Assembly: GCF_002261345.1 (NCBI RefSeq) | Contig: NZ_NEVT01000007.1 | Coordinates: 1 to 64,000, forward strand | DNA from: Bordetella genomosp. 2 | GTDB taxonomy: Bacteria; Pseudomonadota; Gammaproteobacteria; Burkholderiales; Burkholderiaceae_B | Direction of reading: 5' to 3' | Length of the DNA stretch: 64,000 bases | Part shown: positions 54,261 to 62,826 of the stretch, in pieces | Numbering within the stretch: position 1 is the stretch's first letter | How the letters are laid out: the number at the start of each line of letters is the position of its first letter | Position numbers and translations under genes: made by a program | Notes under the pieces: generated by a model | Seen by the model: only the letters and a program-made list of their open reading frames with translations | Told to the model about the DNA's origin: nothing | Database searches by the model: none

Positions 54261-54689
54261 ATGACCGCAAGCCCGTCCTTTTCGCCGCTGACCGGCGGCT
54301 GCCAGTGTGGCGCCGTGCGCTACGAGATCACCGCCGAACCGCTGACCACCGCCACCTGCCACTGCCGCGATTGCCAGTACGCCAGCGGCGGCGGCCCGGC
54401 GCATGCCCTGCTGCTGGCGCCGCAGGCGCTGGCCGTGCGGCGCGGCCAGGCGCGCGAACACCGCTACCTGGGCGACTCCGGCAATACGGTGGTGCGCAGC
54501 TTCTGTCCGGACTGCGGCACGCCGCTGTTCGGGCATACGGAAGGCCAGGACTACGTCATCGTGAAAGCGGGGTCGCTGGACGACCCCGCGGCGTTCCGCT
54601 CGCGCATGACGCTATGGGCCGATTCGGCCCCGCCATGGCATCACGTGGATACGTCGGTGCCCTGCCACGGCGGCAAGGCGGCGGGCTGA
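54261..54689 (+). CDS. GFA family (glutathione-dependent formaldehyde-activating-like) protein
   Basis: A 142-residue zinc protein of the DUF636/GFA fold. The metal-binding cysteines are visible: GGCQCGAVRYEI, TCHCRDCQYASG and SFCPDCGTPLFG. Family members were first linked to S-hydroxymethylglutathione formation, but most have unknown substrates. It starts at the ATG at 54261 after GAGGAG. It converges with fba across a GC-rich hairpin. Confidence 0.88.
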   Translation: MTASPSFSPLTGGCQCGAVRYEITAEPLTTATCHCRDCQYASGGGPAHALLLAPQALAVRRGQAREHRYLGDSGNTVVRSFCPDCGTPLFGHTEGQDYVIVKAGSLDDPAAFRSRMTLWADSAPPWHHVDTSVPCHGGKAAG

Positions 54690-54705
54690 GGCGCCCGCCT
54701 GGCGT

Positions 54706-54727
54706 CCGGGGGCCGGGCGGCCCCCGG
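54706..54727. terminator. GC-rich hairpin between convergent GFA gene and fba
   Basis: CCGGGGGCC (54706-54714) pairs with GGCCCCCGG (54719-54727) around GGGC, in the 46-bp gap between the two stops. It is a probable shared transcription boundary; no T-tract follows on either strand. Confidence 0.5.
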
Positions 54728-54735
54728 GCGACGGC

Positions 54736-55800
54736 TTACTGCACCACCTGGGCGAGCTTGCCGGCGGCGTACTGCTGGGCCATGTCGGTCAGCGGCAGGG
54801 GCTTGATCTTGCTGGCGTTGCCCGCCGTGCCGAACTGGGTGTAGCGCTGCACGCAAATGGCCTTGGCGGCCGCGCGGGCCGGCTTCAGGTATTCGCGCGG
54901 GTCGAACTTGCTGGGGTTCTCGGCGAAGAAGCGGCGGATGGCGCCGGTCATGGCCAGGCGGATGTCGGTGTCGATGTTGACCTTGCGCACGCCGAACTTG
55001 ATGGCTTCCTGGATTTCCTCGACGGGCACGCCGTAGGTTTCCTTCATGTCGCCGCCGAATTCGCGGATCTCGGCCAGCAAGTCCTGCGGCACGCTGGAGC
55101 TGCCGTGCATCACCAGGTGGGTGTTGGGCAGGCGCGCGTGGATCTCCTTGATGCGCGAGATCGACAGGATGTCGCCGGTGGGCTTGCGGGTGAACTTGTA
55201 GGCGCCGTGGCTGGTGCCGATGGCGATGGCCAGCGCGTCGAGCTGGGTCTTGCGCACGAAGTCGGCGGCCTGCTCCGGATCGGTGAGCAGCTGCTCGCGG
55301 GTCATGGTGCCCTCGGCGCCGTGACCGTCTTCCTTGTCGCCCTTCATGGTTTCCAGCGAGCCGAGGCAGCCGAGCTCGCCCTCGACCGTGACGCCCACTT
55401 TGTGGGCCATGTCGACGACCTTCTTGGTGACCTCGACGTTGTAGTCGTAGTCGGCGATGGTCTTGCCGTCTTCTTCCAGGGAGCCGTCCATCATGACGCT
55501 GGAGAAGCCCAGGTCGATGGCGCCCTGGCAGACCTTGGGCGACTGGCCGTGGTCCTGGTGCATGACCACGGGAATGTGCGGATAGGACTCGACCGCCGCC
55601 TGGATCAGGTACTTCAGGAAGCCCTCGCCCGCATATTTGCGCGCGCCGGCCGACGCCTGCATGATCACCGGGCTGTCGGTTTCAGCGGCGGCTTCCATGA
55701 TGGCCTGGACCTGTTCCAGGTTGTTGACGTTGAACGCGGGAATGCCGTAACCGTGCTCGGCAGCGTGGTCGAGCAACTGGCGCATGGAAACTAGGGCCAT
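54736..55800 (-). CDS. fba: Fructose-1,6-bisphosphate aldolase, class II
   Basis: A 354-residue zinc aldolase cleaving fructose 1,6-bisphosphate in glycolysis and gluconeogenesis. The zinc and substrate motifs are [39 protein letters not shown] and [11 protein letters not shown]. The insert [18 protein letters not shown] and overall length place it in the subtype also found in Calvin-cycle bacteria. The ATG at 55800 is preceded by AGGAGGACC. It is transcribed away from the phn cluster's end; the 219-bp upstream gap shows nothing else recognisable. Confidence 0.96.
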   Translation of the reverse strand: MALVSMRQLLDHAAEHGYGIPAFNVNNLEQVQAIMEAAAETDSPVIMQASAGARKYAGEGFLKYLIQAAVESYPHIPVVMHQDHGQSPKVCQGAIDLGFSSVMMDGSLEEDGKTIADYDYNVEVTKKVVDMAHKVGVTVEGELGCLGSLETMKGDKEDGHGAEGTMTREQLLTDPEQAADFVRKTQLDALAIAIGTSHGAYKFTRKPTGDILSISRIKEIHARLPNTHLVMHGSSSVPQDLLAEIREFGGDMKETYGVPVEEIQEAIKFGVRKVNIDTDIRLAMTGAIRRFFAENPSKFDPREYLKPARAAAKAICVQRYTQFGTAGNASKIKPLPLTDMAQQYAAGKLAQVVQ

Positions 55801-56019
55801 GGTGGTCCTCCTGATAGGCAATGGAATGATTGGTTGGAGCCTTGCTGAACAGCGGGATTTTAGCCGGGATTCCGGCCGCCTCCCGGCGCGGGGCCGGCCA
55901 GGACGTAACCAACTTCATCAAAAGGACGGCACGCGGGCGCCGCGCTTGTCAGGGCTTGACCGTCTGTAAGGAATTTGCGCGGGCGCGACAGACAGCCGCG
56001 CCCGCGCCCAGGCGGCCGC

Positions 56020-57207
56020 TCAGGCGGCCACCGCCTCGCGCTGGACGGCGCGCGAAGCCGGGTGGTAGTGGGCGGCGAACACCAGGCGGCCGGCCGACCA
56101 GGCGCGGCTGACCAGCGGCAGTTGGCCGACCAGCGCGACCGCCACCAGGTCGGCGCGCAGCCCCACGGCGATGCGGCCGCGGTCGTCCAGGCCGCAGGCG
56201 TCGGCCGGGTTGGCGGTGACCAGGGCCACCGCCTGCGACAGCGTCAGGTCGCTCTGCGCCGCCACGGCGAACGCCGCGGCGATCAGGGTCGAGGGCTGGT
56301 AGTCCGAGCACAGGCAGCTCGCCACGCCGGCGCGCACCGCGTCGATGGCCCGCATCGAGCCGCTCTGGCTCTGGCCGCGCAGCACATTGGGCGCGCCCAG
56401 GATGGTCGGCAGGCCGCAGGACACCGCGGCGGTGGCGGTGTCCAGGTTGATCGGGAATTCGCTCATCGACACGCCCAGGTTGCGCATGGTGGCGATGCGC
56501 TGCACCGAATCGTCGTCATGGCTGGCGGTCGGCACGCCCAGGCGGCGCGCATGCGCCAACAGGGTCTCGACCCGCAAGGCGGCGCCGTCGCGCGCGCGCA
56601 GCTTGGCGCGGGCGGCTTCCTCGGCCTCGTCGCGGCTCATGGCGTGGTTGCCCATCATGTATTGCAAGTAGGCTTCCAGGGTCTTGAACTGGCCTTGCCC
56701 CGGCGAGTGATCCATGACCGACAGCAAATCGACCACGCCGTCGTCGAGCAGCGCCTGCAACACCGGCATGGCCGTCTCGTCGGTGATCTCGTAGCGGCAG
56801 TGCACCCGGTTGTCCACCAGGCTGTGGGCGCGGAAGGCATGCAGCGCGCGCGCCACCTGGGCGGCGGTCTGGTTGTTGCGCACGCCCCATTCGTTATTGG
56901 CGAACGACAGCGCGTGAAATGGCGTGGTGATGCCGGCCGCGGCGTTGCGGCGGTCCACCTGGGCCACGGCGAAATCCAGCGGGAACAGCACGCGCGAGCG
57001 CGGCTCGGCTTCCTTCTCGATGGCGTCGCAGTGCACGTCGATCAGCCCGGGCAGCAAGGTCTGGCCTTCCAGGTCGATCTCGGCCGCGCCGCGCGCGCCG
57101 TCGGGCTCGATGGCGGCGATCACGCCGTCCTCGATCAGCAGCGCGGCATCGGACAGTACCGCGTCGGGCAGGACGACGCGGGCATGGGTCAGGTACAGGG
57201 CGGACAT
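56020..57207 (-). CDS. phnM: RPnTP hydrolase PhnM, copy 1
   Basis: A 395-residue amidohydrolase-superfamily enzyme that removes pyrophosphate from alpha-D-ribose 1-methylphosphonate 5-triphosphate in the C-P lyase pathway. The metal motif is LIDVHCDAIEKE (His-x-Asp), with LLSVMDHSPGQGQF, PTASHDDDS and the CSDYQPSTL block that corresponds to SSDYYP in E. coli PhnM. It is the last gene of phnGHIJKLM, two bases after phnL. A second phnM-like gene occurs across the divergent promoter region at 62827. Confidence 0.92.
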   Translation of the reverse strand: MSALYLTHARVVLPDAVLSDAALLIEDGVIAAIEPDGARGAAEIDLEGQTLLPGLIDVHCDAIEKEAEPRSRVLFPLDFAVAQVDRRNAAAGITTPFHALSFANNEWGVRNNQTAAQVARALHAFRAHSLVDNRVHCRYEITDETAMPVLQALLDDGVVDLLSVMDHSPGQGQFKTLEAYLQYMMGNHAMSRDEAEEAARAKLRARDGAALRVETLLAHARRLGVPTASHDDDSVQRIATMRNLGVSMSEFPINLDTATAAVSCGLPTILGAPNVLRGQSQSGSMRAIDAVRAGVASCLCSDYQPSTLIAAAFAVAAQSDLTLSQAVALVTANPADACGLDDRGRIAVGLRADLVAVALVGQLPLVSRAWSAGRLVFAAHYHPASRAVQREAVAA

Positions 57208-57209
57208 GG

Positions 57210-57926
57210 TTACTCCAGGGCGTCGGCCGGGACGGCCGGACGGATGGGCAGGATACGCGTGGCGACCTGGTCGCGCACGGCCTCGTCATGGAAAATGCCG
57301 ACCAGGCAGCGGCCGGCGGCCACCGCCTCGCGGATCAGGGCCACCACCACCGCGCGGTTGTCGGCGTCCAGCGAAGCGGTGGGTTCGTCCAGCAGCAGCA
57401 CCGGGTGGCCGCCGATGAAGCCGCGCGCGATGTTCACGCGCTGCTGCTCGCCGCCGGAGAACGTCGCCGGCGGCAGGTTCCACAAGCGTTGCGGCACGTT
57501 CAGGCGCGCCAGCAGCTCGGCCGCCCGGTCGCGCGCCTGGCCGGCGTCGACGCCGCGCTCGCGCAGGGGCTCGGCCACCACGTCCAGCGTGGCGACCCGC
57601 GGAATCACGCGCAGGAACTGGCTGACGTAGCCGATCACATCGCGCCGCAGGCGCAGGATGCGCTGCTCCGGCGCGCCGGTCAGCTCGACCCAGTCGGCGC
57701 CGTCGCGCACGCGGATGCTGCCTTCGGTGGCCAGGTAGTTGCCGTACAGGCAGCGCAGCAGCGTGCTCTTGCCGGTGCCGGACGGACCCGCCAGCACCAG
57801 GCAGTCGCCCGGCCCGGCCTCGAAGTCCACGCCTTGCAACACGGGCAGCCGGATGCCGCCCTGGTTGTGCAGCGTGAACATTTTGCCCAGGCCGCGCACC
57901 TCGATCAGGGAAGTAGAGGCATTCAT
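57210..57926 (-). CDS. phnL: C-P lyase system protein PhnL (ABC-type ATPase)
   Basis: A 238-residue ABC-type ATPase needed for phosphonate conversion to RPnTP with PhnGHI. It has Walker A GPSGTGKSTLLRCLYG, signature TFSGGEQQRVNIARGF and Walker B VLLLDEPTASLDADN. No membrane partner is encoded here; PhnK and PhnL associate with the C-P lyase core complex instead of a transporter. It starts four bases after phnK stops. Confidence 0.93.
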   Translation of the reverse strand: MNASTSLIEVRGLGKMFTLHNQGGIRLPVLQGVDFEAGPGDCLVLAGPSGTGKSTLLRCLYGNYLATEGSIRVRDGADWVELTGAPEQRILRLRRDVIGYVSQFLRVIPRVATLDVVAEPLRERGVDAGQARDRAAELLARLNVPQRLWNLPPATFSGGEQQRVNIARGFIGGHPVLLLDEPTASLDADNRAVVVALIREAVAAGRCLVGIFHDEAVRDQVATRILPIRPAVPADALE

Positions 57927-57930
57927 CGAA

Positions 57931-58707
57931 TCAACTCTGCAAAATGGAGGACACCAGCAACTGGGTGTAGGGATGCTGGGGGTCGTCGAGGATCTGGTCG
58001 GTCAGGCCGCTTTCGACCACGCGGCCGCCCCGCATCACCAGCGTGCGGTGGGCCAGCAGCCGCGCCACGGCCAGGTCGTGGGTGACGACGATGGCCGCCA
58101 GCTTCAGGTCGGCCACCAGTTGGCGCAGCAGGTCGAGCAGGCGAGCCTGCACCGAGACGTCCAGCGACGCCGTGGGCTCGTCCATGAACACCATGCGCGG
58201 GTGCGTGACCAGGTTGCGGGCGATCTGCAGGCGCTGCTGCATGCCGCCGGAGAACGCCGCCGGAGCATCGTCCAGGCGGCCGGCGTCGATCTCCATCTTG
58301 TGCAGCCAGCTGCCGGCCACGCGCCGCAATTCGCCGTAGTGGCGCCCGCCCACGGCCATCAGGCGCTCGGCGATATTGGCGCCGGCGCTGACCTGCATGC
58401 GCAGGCCATCGCGCGCATTCTGCCGCACGAAGCCCCAGTCGGTCCGAGCCAGCACGCGCAGGTGCGCGGCCGACAGCGACGCCAGGTCGACGAAGCCGCG
58501 GTCGCGGGTGTCGTACCAGACACTGCCGGACTCGGGCCGGGCCTGCCACGACACTGCCTGCAGCAGCGTGCTCTTGCCCGAGCCGGACTCGCCCACCACG
58601 CACAGCACTTCGCCGGGGTGCAGGTCGAAGCTGATGTCGCGGCAGCCGTGCACGCCGTCCCAGGTGCAGGTCATGTCGCGCACGGAAAGCAGGGGTTGGC
58701 TGTTCAT
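57931..58707 (-). CDS. phnK: C-P lyase system protein PhnK (ABC-type ATPase)
   Basis: A 258-residue ABC-type ATPase that binds the PhnGHIJ core. Walker A is GESGSGKSTLLQAVS, the signature AFSGGMQQRLQIARNL, Walker B MVFMDEPTASLDVS and the switch VVTHDLAVARLL. Sequence and position identify PhnK. The start overlaps phnJ's stop as ATGA. Confidence 0.93.
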   Translation of the reverse strand: MNSQPLLSVRDMTCTWDGVHGCRDISFDLHPGEVLCVVGESGSGKSTLLQAVSWQARPESGSVWYDTRDRGFVDLASLSAAHLRVLARTDWGFVRQNARDGLRMQVSAGANIAERLMAVGGRHYGELRRVAGSWLHKMEIDAGRLDDAPAAFSGGMQQRLQIARNLVTHPRMVFMDEPTASLDVSVQARLLDLLRQLVADLKLAAIVVTHDLAVARLLAHRTLVMRGGRVVESGLTDQILDDPQHPYTQLLVSSILQS

Positions 58708-59606
58708 GCTGCGGCCTCCGGAGCGGCCGGCGCGGCGGCGCCGAGGTGGCCCTGGGCGCGGCGGTCGGCGCAGTACTCGGTATCCGAGCAGACGAAACGC
58801 CGCGTGCCCTGGTCATCCAGGATGATCTCGTCGAGGTAGCTTTCGCGCGAGCCGCACAGGTCGCAGCACTGGTCCCACTGCTCGACGCGGAACGGGTGGT
58901 CGTCGAAGTCCAGGCTCTTGACGCGCGTATACGGCGGCACCGCATACACGCGCTTCTCGCGGCCGGCGCCGAACAGCATCAGCGCCGGGCTGCGGTCCAG
59001 CTTCGGATTGTCGAACTTGGGGATCGGCGATGGCCGCATCATGTAGCGGCCGTTGACGATGACCGGGTAGTCGTAAGTGGTGGCGATGTGGCCGTGCTGC
59101 GCGATGTCCTCGTACAGCTTGACGTGCATGCTGCCGTACTCGGCCAGCGCATGCATGGTGCGGGTCTCCGTCTCGCTCGGCTCCAGCCAGCGCAGCGGCT
59201 CGGGAATCGGCACCTGGTACACCATGATCTGCCCTTCGCACAGCGGCGTCTCGGGAATGCGGTGGCGGGTCTGCACGATGGTGGCCGCGCGGGTGGACTC
59301 GGTGGTGCGCACGCCGGTGACGCGGCCGAAGAAACGGCGGATGTTGATGGCGTTGGTGGTGTCGTCGGAACCCTGGTCGATCACTTTGAGCACGTCGGCC
59401 GGCCCGATGATGGCCGCCGTGACCTGGATGCCGCCGGTGCCCCAGCCGTAGGGCAGCGGCATTTCGCGGCTGCCGAACGGCACCTGGTAGCCGGGGATGG
59501 CGACCGCCTTGAGCAGCGCCCGGCGCAGCATGCGCTTGGTGGACTCGTCCAGGTACGCGAAGTTGTAGTGGTCGTCGCGCGCGACCGTCTGTGTAGCGGA
59601 ATTCAT
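58704..59606 (-). CDS. phnJ: Carbon-phosphorus lyase PhnJ
   Basis: A 300-residue radical SAM-type enzyme that cleaves the C-P bond of ribose 1-alkylphosphonate 5-phosphate. The cysteine cluster is intact: QCCDLCGSRESYLDEIIL contains the C-x2-C ligands and RRFVCSDTEYC carries the further ligand and the C-terminal catalytic-type Cys. FAYLDESTKRMLRRALLKA and VPFGSREMPLPYGWGTGG are standard PhnJ blocks. The C-terminal 20 residues are Ala/Pro-rich. It overlaps phnI by four bases. Confidence 0.95.
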   Translation of the reverse strand: MNSATQTVARDDHYNFAYLDESTKRMLRRALLKAVAIPGYQVPFGSREMPLPYGWGTGGIQVTAAIIGPADVLKVIDQGSDDTTNAINIRRFFGRVTGVRTTESTRAATIVQTRHRIPETPLCEGQIMVYQVPIPEPLRWLEPSETETRTMHALAEYGSMHVKLYEDIAQHGHIATTYDYPVIVNGRYMMRPSPIPKFDNPKLDRSPALMLFGAGREKRVYAVPPYTRVKSLDFDDHPFRVEQWDQCCDLCGSRESYLDEIILDDQGTRRFVCSDTEYCADRRAQGHLGAAAPAAPEAAA

Positions 59607-60751
59607 GACGACAGGGCCTCGTCGGCGAGGGTGGCGGGGGCCGCGGCGGGCGCGGCGGCGGAGGGCGCGGGCGGCGCGGCGGCGGCCTGTTCCTGGCGCA
59701 GGCGGCGCAGCAGTTCCAGGTTGGCCTGGAAGTCCACGTAATGCGGCAGTTTCAAGTGCTGCACGAAGCCGGAGGCCTCGACGTTGTCGCTGTGATACAG
59801 CACGAACTCGTGGTCATTGGCGGGCGAATCGGCGGCCTCGCCCAGCTCCGCGGCCTTGAGCGCGCGGTCGACCAGCGCCATCGACATGGCCTTGCGCTCG
59901 CCATAGCCGAAGGTCAGCCCGTAGCCGCGCGTGAACTTCGGCGGCTCGTGGGCATTGCCGGCGAACTGACTGACCATCTGGCATTCGGTCAGCTCGATCT
60001 CGCCCACGGTAACGGCGAAGCCCAGTTCTTCGATGAACATCTCCACCTCGAGCGTGCCATAGCGGATCTCCGCGGCGAACGGGTGGGTATTGCCGTAGCC
60101 GCGCTGCGTGGAATAGCCCATCGACAGCAGAAAGCCCTCGTCGGCGCGCGCCAGGTTCTGCAGGCGCGCATCGCGCCCGGCGGGAAAGGCAAGCGGCTGG
60201 CGCGTCAGGTCGAACGGCGCCGGATCGCCCGGCGGCACCGGCTCCTGGTCGATCAGGTCGTCGTGCTGCAGCAAGTCGGTGACGCGCGGCATGGACGCGG
60301 GCAAGGGCTGGTCGGCCGGCGCCAGCGGCTCGGCGGCCGCGCCCTCTTCTTCCAGCGAGAAATCCAGCAGCCGCTGCGTGTAGTCGTAGGTGGGGCCGAG
60401 TATCTGGCCGCCCGGCACATCCTTGAAAGTGGAAGAAATACGGCGCGCCAGGCGCATGCGCGCCGTGTCGACCGGCTGCGTATAGCCGAAGCGCGGCAGC
60501 GTGGTGCGATAGGCGCGCAGCAGGAACACCGCCTCGATCACATCGCCGGCGGCCTGCTTGATGGCCAGCGCGGCCAGTTGCGGATCGTACAGCGCGCCTT
60601 CGGCCATGACGCGCGACACCGCCAGCGGCATCTGCTGGCGGATCTGCGCCAGCGTCAGCTCGGGCACGCCGGTATCGCCGCGCCGGTAGGCGTCCAGCAT
60701 GCGGTAGGAATTCAGGATGGCGCGCTCGCCCCCTTTGACAGCGACGTACAT
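59603..60751 (-). CDS. phnI: C-P lyase core subunit PhnI
   Basis: A 382-residue core subunit with the nucleosidase-like role of coupling phosphonate to the ribose of ATP. It starts MYVAVKGGERAILNSYRMLD, the canonical PhnI N terminus. RISSTFKDVPGGQILGPTYDYTQRLLDFSLE and MSMALVDRALKA are characteristic. It is somewhat longer than E. coli PhnI because of an Ala/Pro-rich tail (from about residue 360). The junction with phnH repeats the same GAGGACTGACATG seen at phnG/phnH. Confidence 0.95.
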   Translation of the reverse strand: MYVAVKGGERAILNSYRMLDAYRRGDTGVPELTLAQIRQQMPLAVSRVMAEGALYDPQLAALAIKQAAGDVIEAVFLLRAYRTTLPRFGYTQPVDTARMRLARRISSTFKDVPGGQILGPTYDYTQRLLDFSLEEEGAAAEPLAPADQPLPASMPRVTDLLQHDDLIDQEPVPPGDPAPFDLTRQPLAFPAGRDARLQNLARADEGFLLSMGYSTQRGYGNTHPFAAEIRYGTLEVEMFIEELGFAVTVGEIELTECQMVSQFAGNAHEPPKFTRGYGLTFGYGERKAMSMALVDRALKAAELGEAADSPANDHEFVLYHSDNVEASGFVQHLKLPHYVDFQANLELLRRLRQEQAAAAPPAPSAAAPAAAPATLADEALSS

Positions 60752-60752
60752 G

Positions 60753-61361
60753 TCAGTCCTCCACGATGACCGTGCGGGGCAGCCCGCACAGCCGGTTGCC
60801 CTGGATTAGGAACACGTCCACGCCCAGCGGAAACAGCTGATGATTGGCGCGCCACTGCGCCCAGAAGCCGGCCGGCAGGCCGGCCGCGCGCAGCGTGCGC
60901 CGGGTCGCGATGCCGGGGCCGGCAAGCGTCACGGCCGCGCCCGCCGCGAGCGATTCCACTTCCAGCAGCACGGTGGCCGACAAATCGGGATAGGCCGGCT
61001 CGCCCGGATGGCAATGCGCCAGGTCGGGCGCCGCCGCGCCGGCGGGCGCCACGACGAAGCGGGCCTGCGCCGGTTCGTCGACCAGCGGGCAGCCGCAATG
61101 AAAGCGCAGGAAGCGCCGCACTGCCTCGTCCACGCCGGCCGGCAGCCAGACGGGCGTGTCGACGTCGGCCAGGGCCAGCAGCATGGCCGTCATGGCGGGC
61201 GACAGGCCGGGCGGCACGCCGCATTCGGCGGCGATCTCCTGGATATCGCCGGGATGCGCCAGCGCATGCAGGGCGGCGCGGAAGGTTGCCTGGGACTGCG
61301 CCACGGCATCCTGGAAGCCGGGCAGCGGCGCGGCCTCGACGGCGCTCGATAAGGTTTGCAT
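60753..61361 (-). CDS. phnH: C-P lyase core subunit PhnH
   Basis: A 202-residue core subunit of the PhnGHIJ complex. It begins MQTLSSAVEAAPLPGFQDAV, and AQSQATFRAALHALAHPGDI and ANHQLFPLGVDVFLIQGNRL match PhnH. The start codon is one base after the phnG stop, with AGGAC eight bases upstream; the longer open frame upstream is the phnG region in another frame. Confidence 0.93.
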   Translation of the reverse strand: MQTLSSAVEAAPLPGFQDAVAQSQATFRAALHALAHPGDIQEIAAECGVPPGLSPAMTAMLLALADVDTPVWLPAGVDEAVRRFLRFHCGCPLVDEPAQARFVVAPAGAAAPDLAHCHPGEPAYPDLSATVLLEVESLAAGAAVTLAGPGIATRRTLRAAGLPAGFWAQWRANHQLFPLGVDVFLIQGNRLCGLPRTVIVED

Positions 61362-61362
61362 G

Positions 61363-61830
61363 TCAGTCCTCGCCTCGCACCATGGTGAAGAATTCCACTT
61401 GCGTCCGGGCCGCCACGCGCGAGCGCTGCTCGGCGCGCTCGGCCAGGTCGCGCGAAAGCGGCTCGATGACCTCGGCTTGCACCCTGGCGCGCCAGTCGTC
61501 GCGCTGCAGCAGCGCGTCCAGCAGCGCCGCCTGCTCGGCATGGCGGCGTCCGCGCCCGGGCACGTAGCTCACGCCCATGACGCCGCCGTCCAGCGTGACG
61601 GCGCAGCGGGTCACGCTCATTTCGCCCAGGTTGAACTGTGCGCCGGTGCCGCCGCTGCGGGCGCGCACCATGGCCATGCCGTTTTCGGCCGCCCGCAGCG
61701 TGCGGTGCGCCGGCAGGGGCCCCAGGCCTTGCACGGCCCGCTCCAGCGCGGCCGGCTCGGCCAGCGCCAGGACCCGCATCCAGGCAGCGCGAGCCGCCGT
61801 GTCGGCGGAGAGTGTCGGAGTCGCTTGCAT
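61363..61830 (-). CDS. phnG: C-P lyase core subunit PhnG
   Basis: A 155-residue core subunit, first gene of the leftward phn operon. RAAWMRVLALAEPAALERAV, GGTGAQFNLGEMSVTRCAVTL and GVSYVPGRGRRHAEQAALLDALLQ are PhnG hallmarks. The leader contains two TCTAGAC-like sites just after a TATCAT -10, indicating repression by the divergent PhnF. Confidence 0.93.
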   Translation of the reverse strand: MQATPTLSADTAARAAWMRVLALAEPAALERAVQGLGPLPAHRTLRAAENGMAMVRARSGGTGAQFNLGEMSVTRCAVTLDGGVMGVSYVPGRGRRHAEQAALLDALLQRDDWRARVQAEVIEPLSRDLAERAEQRSRVAARTQVEFFTMVRGED

Positions 61831-61848
61831 TCGTTGGCTTCCTCTAAA

Positions 61849-61876
61849 CGTCTAGACGACTAGATGCGCTATGATA
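61849..61876 (-). promoter_or_regulatory. phnG promoter and candidate PhnF operator
   Basis: On the minus strand a -10-like TATCAT (61876-61871) is followed downstream by CTAGT and the perfect 10-bp palindrome CGTCTAGACG (61849-61858). TCTAGA and CTAGA are repeated. TCTAGA also occurs in front of the second phnM-like gene at 62785, so it is a good candidate for a shared operator of the GntR-type PhnF. No convincing Pho box was found next to it. Confidence 0.55.
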
Positions 61877-61978
61877 CGAAAGGAATGGCGGCCAGTACAC
61901 CATCGGCGCGTGAATTTTTGATGACACCGTGGCAAGCTGTCACAGCGCCCCACGAAGGCGCGCGACTGATGCACAATC

Positions 61979-62749
61979 ATGGCCGTCCAGCATGAAGCTG
62001 CCATTACGGAACGGATTATCACCATGGTCGAACGAGGCTCCGGTGTCGCGGTATGGCGACAAATCGGTGAACTGCTGGCGGACGAGATCCGCAACAAGCT
62101 CTACGCGCCCGGCGAACGCCTGCCGCCCGAGCCCGAGCTGGCGGCCAAGTTCTCGGTCAACCGCCACACCATCCGGCGCGCCATGGGCGAACTCGAGCAA
62201 AGCGGCCTGGTGCGCATCGAGCAGGGCCGCGGCACTTTCGTGCAGGAACACGCCATCGACTACGCCATCGGGCGGCGCACGCGCTTTTCCGAGAACCTGC
62301 GCAGCCAGGGCATGCTGGGCTACATCGAGGTAATGGGCAGCCAGAGCGTGCGCGCCGCCGAGGCCGCGCGCCACCTGGGCCTGGCCCGCACCGCGCCGCT
62401 GCTGCGCGTGCAGTCGCTGGGCAAGGCCGAGAACCGCTGCATCGATGTCTCGGAACACTACCTGGACGAAAGGCGCTTCCCGGATTTCGCCGACATCCTG
62501 CGCAAGCTGCGCTCCATTTCGCGCGCTTACGCCCACTATGGCGTGTCGGACTACACGCGCAAATGGTCGCGCATCACGGCGGCCATGCCCACGCCCGAAG
62601 TCGCGCGCCTGCTGGGCCAGCCCAAGACCCGCCCCATCCTGCAAGTGGAGTCGCTCAACGTCGACGGCGACGGCGCGCCCCTGCAATACAGCGTGACGCG
62701 CTTTGTAGGCGACTGGGTCCAGTTGATGGTGTCCGACGAGGCCGCCTGA
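61979..62749 (+). CDS. phnF: GntR-family regulator PhnF
   Basis: A 256-residue HutC/FarR-type GntR regulator. The N-terminal winged helix is VWRQIGELLADEIRNKLYAPGERLPPEPELAAKFSVNRHTIRRAMGELEQ, and the C-terminal UbiC-like effector domain (from about residue 105) ends TRFVGDWVQLMVSD. It lies divergent from phnG and upstream of a phnM-like gene. PhnF homologues repress phosphonate genes, and the TCTAGA sites on both sides support the same here. The first ATG at 61979 is used; ATG codons further in (MVERGSG) are possible. Confidence 0.92.
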   Translation: MAVQHEAAITERIITMVERGSGVAVWRQIGELLADEIRNKLYAPGERLPPEPELAAKFSVNRHTIRRAMGELEQSGLVRIEQGRGTFVQEHAIDYAIGRRTRFSENLRSQGMLGYIEVMGSQSVRAAEAARHLGLARTAPLLRVQSLGKAENRCIDVSEHYLDERRFPDFADILRKLRSISRAYAHYGVSDYTRKWSRITAAMPTPEVARLLGQPKTRPILQVESLNVDGDGAPLQYSVTRFVGDWVQLMVSDEAA

Positions 62750-62784
62750 ACGCGCACGGGCCCGCGCCCGTCCGCCTATATTCA

Positions 62785-62815
62785 TCTAGACATCCGGCTG
62801 TCATAGAACCTCGAT
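62785..62815 (+). promoter_or_regulatory. Candidate operator and partial Pho box before second phnM
   Basis: TCTAGA at 62785-62790 lies just after a TATATT -10-like element (62777-62782). CTGTCAT at 62798-62804 matches the first half of a Pho box, but the second half (CCTCGAT) matches poorly. The TCTAGA motif is the better-supported element, because it recurs at the phnG promoter. Confidence 0.4.
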
Positions 62816-62826
62816 AAATTGCCCGC

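Noticed and set aside
62798-62815. Full Pho box before the second phnM gene
   Set aside because: Only the first half, CTGTCAT, matches; the second half matches poorly, so phosphate control through PhoB is not supported by this site alone.
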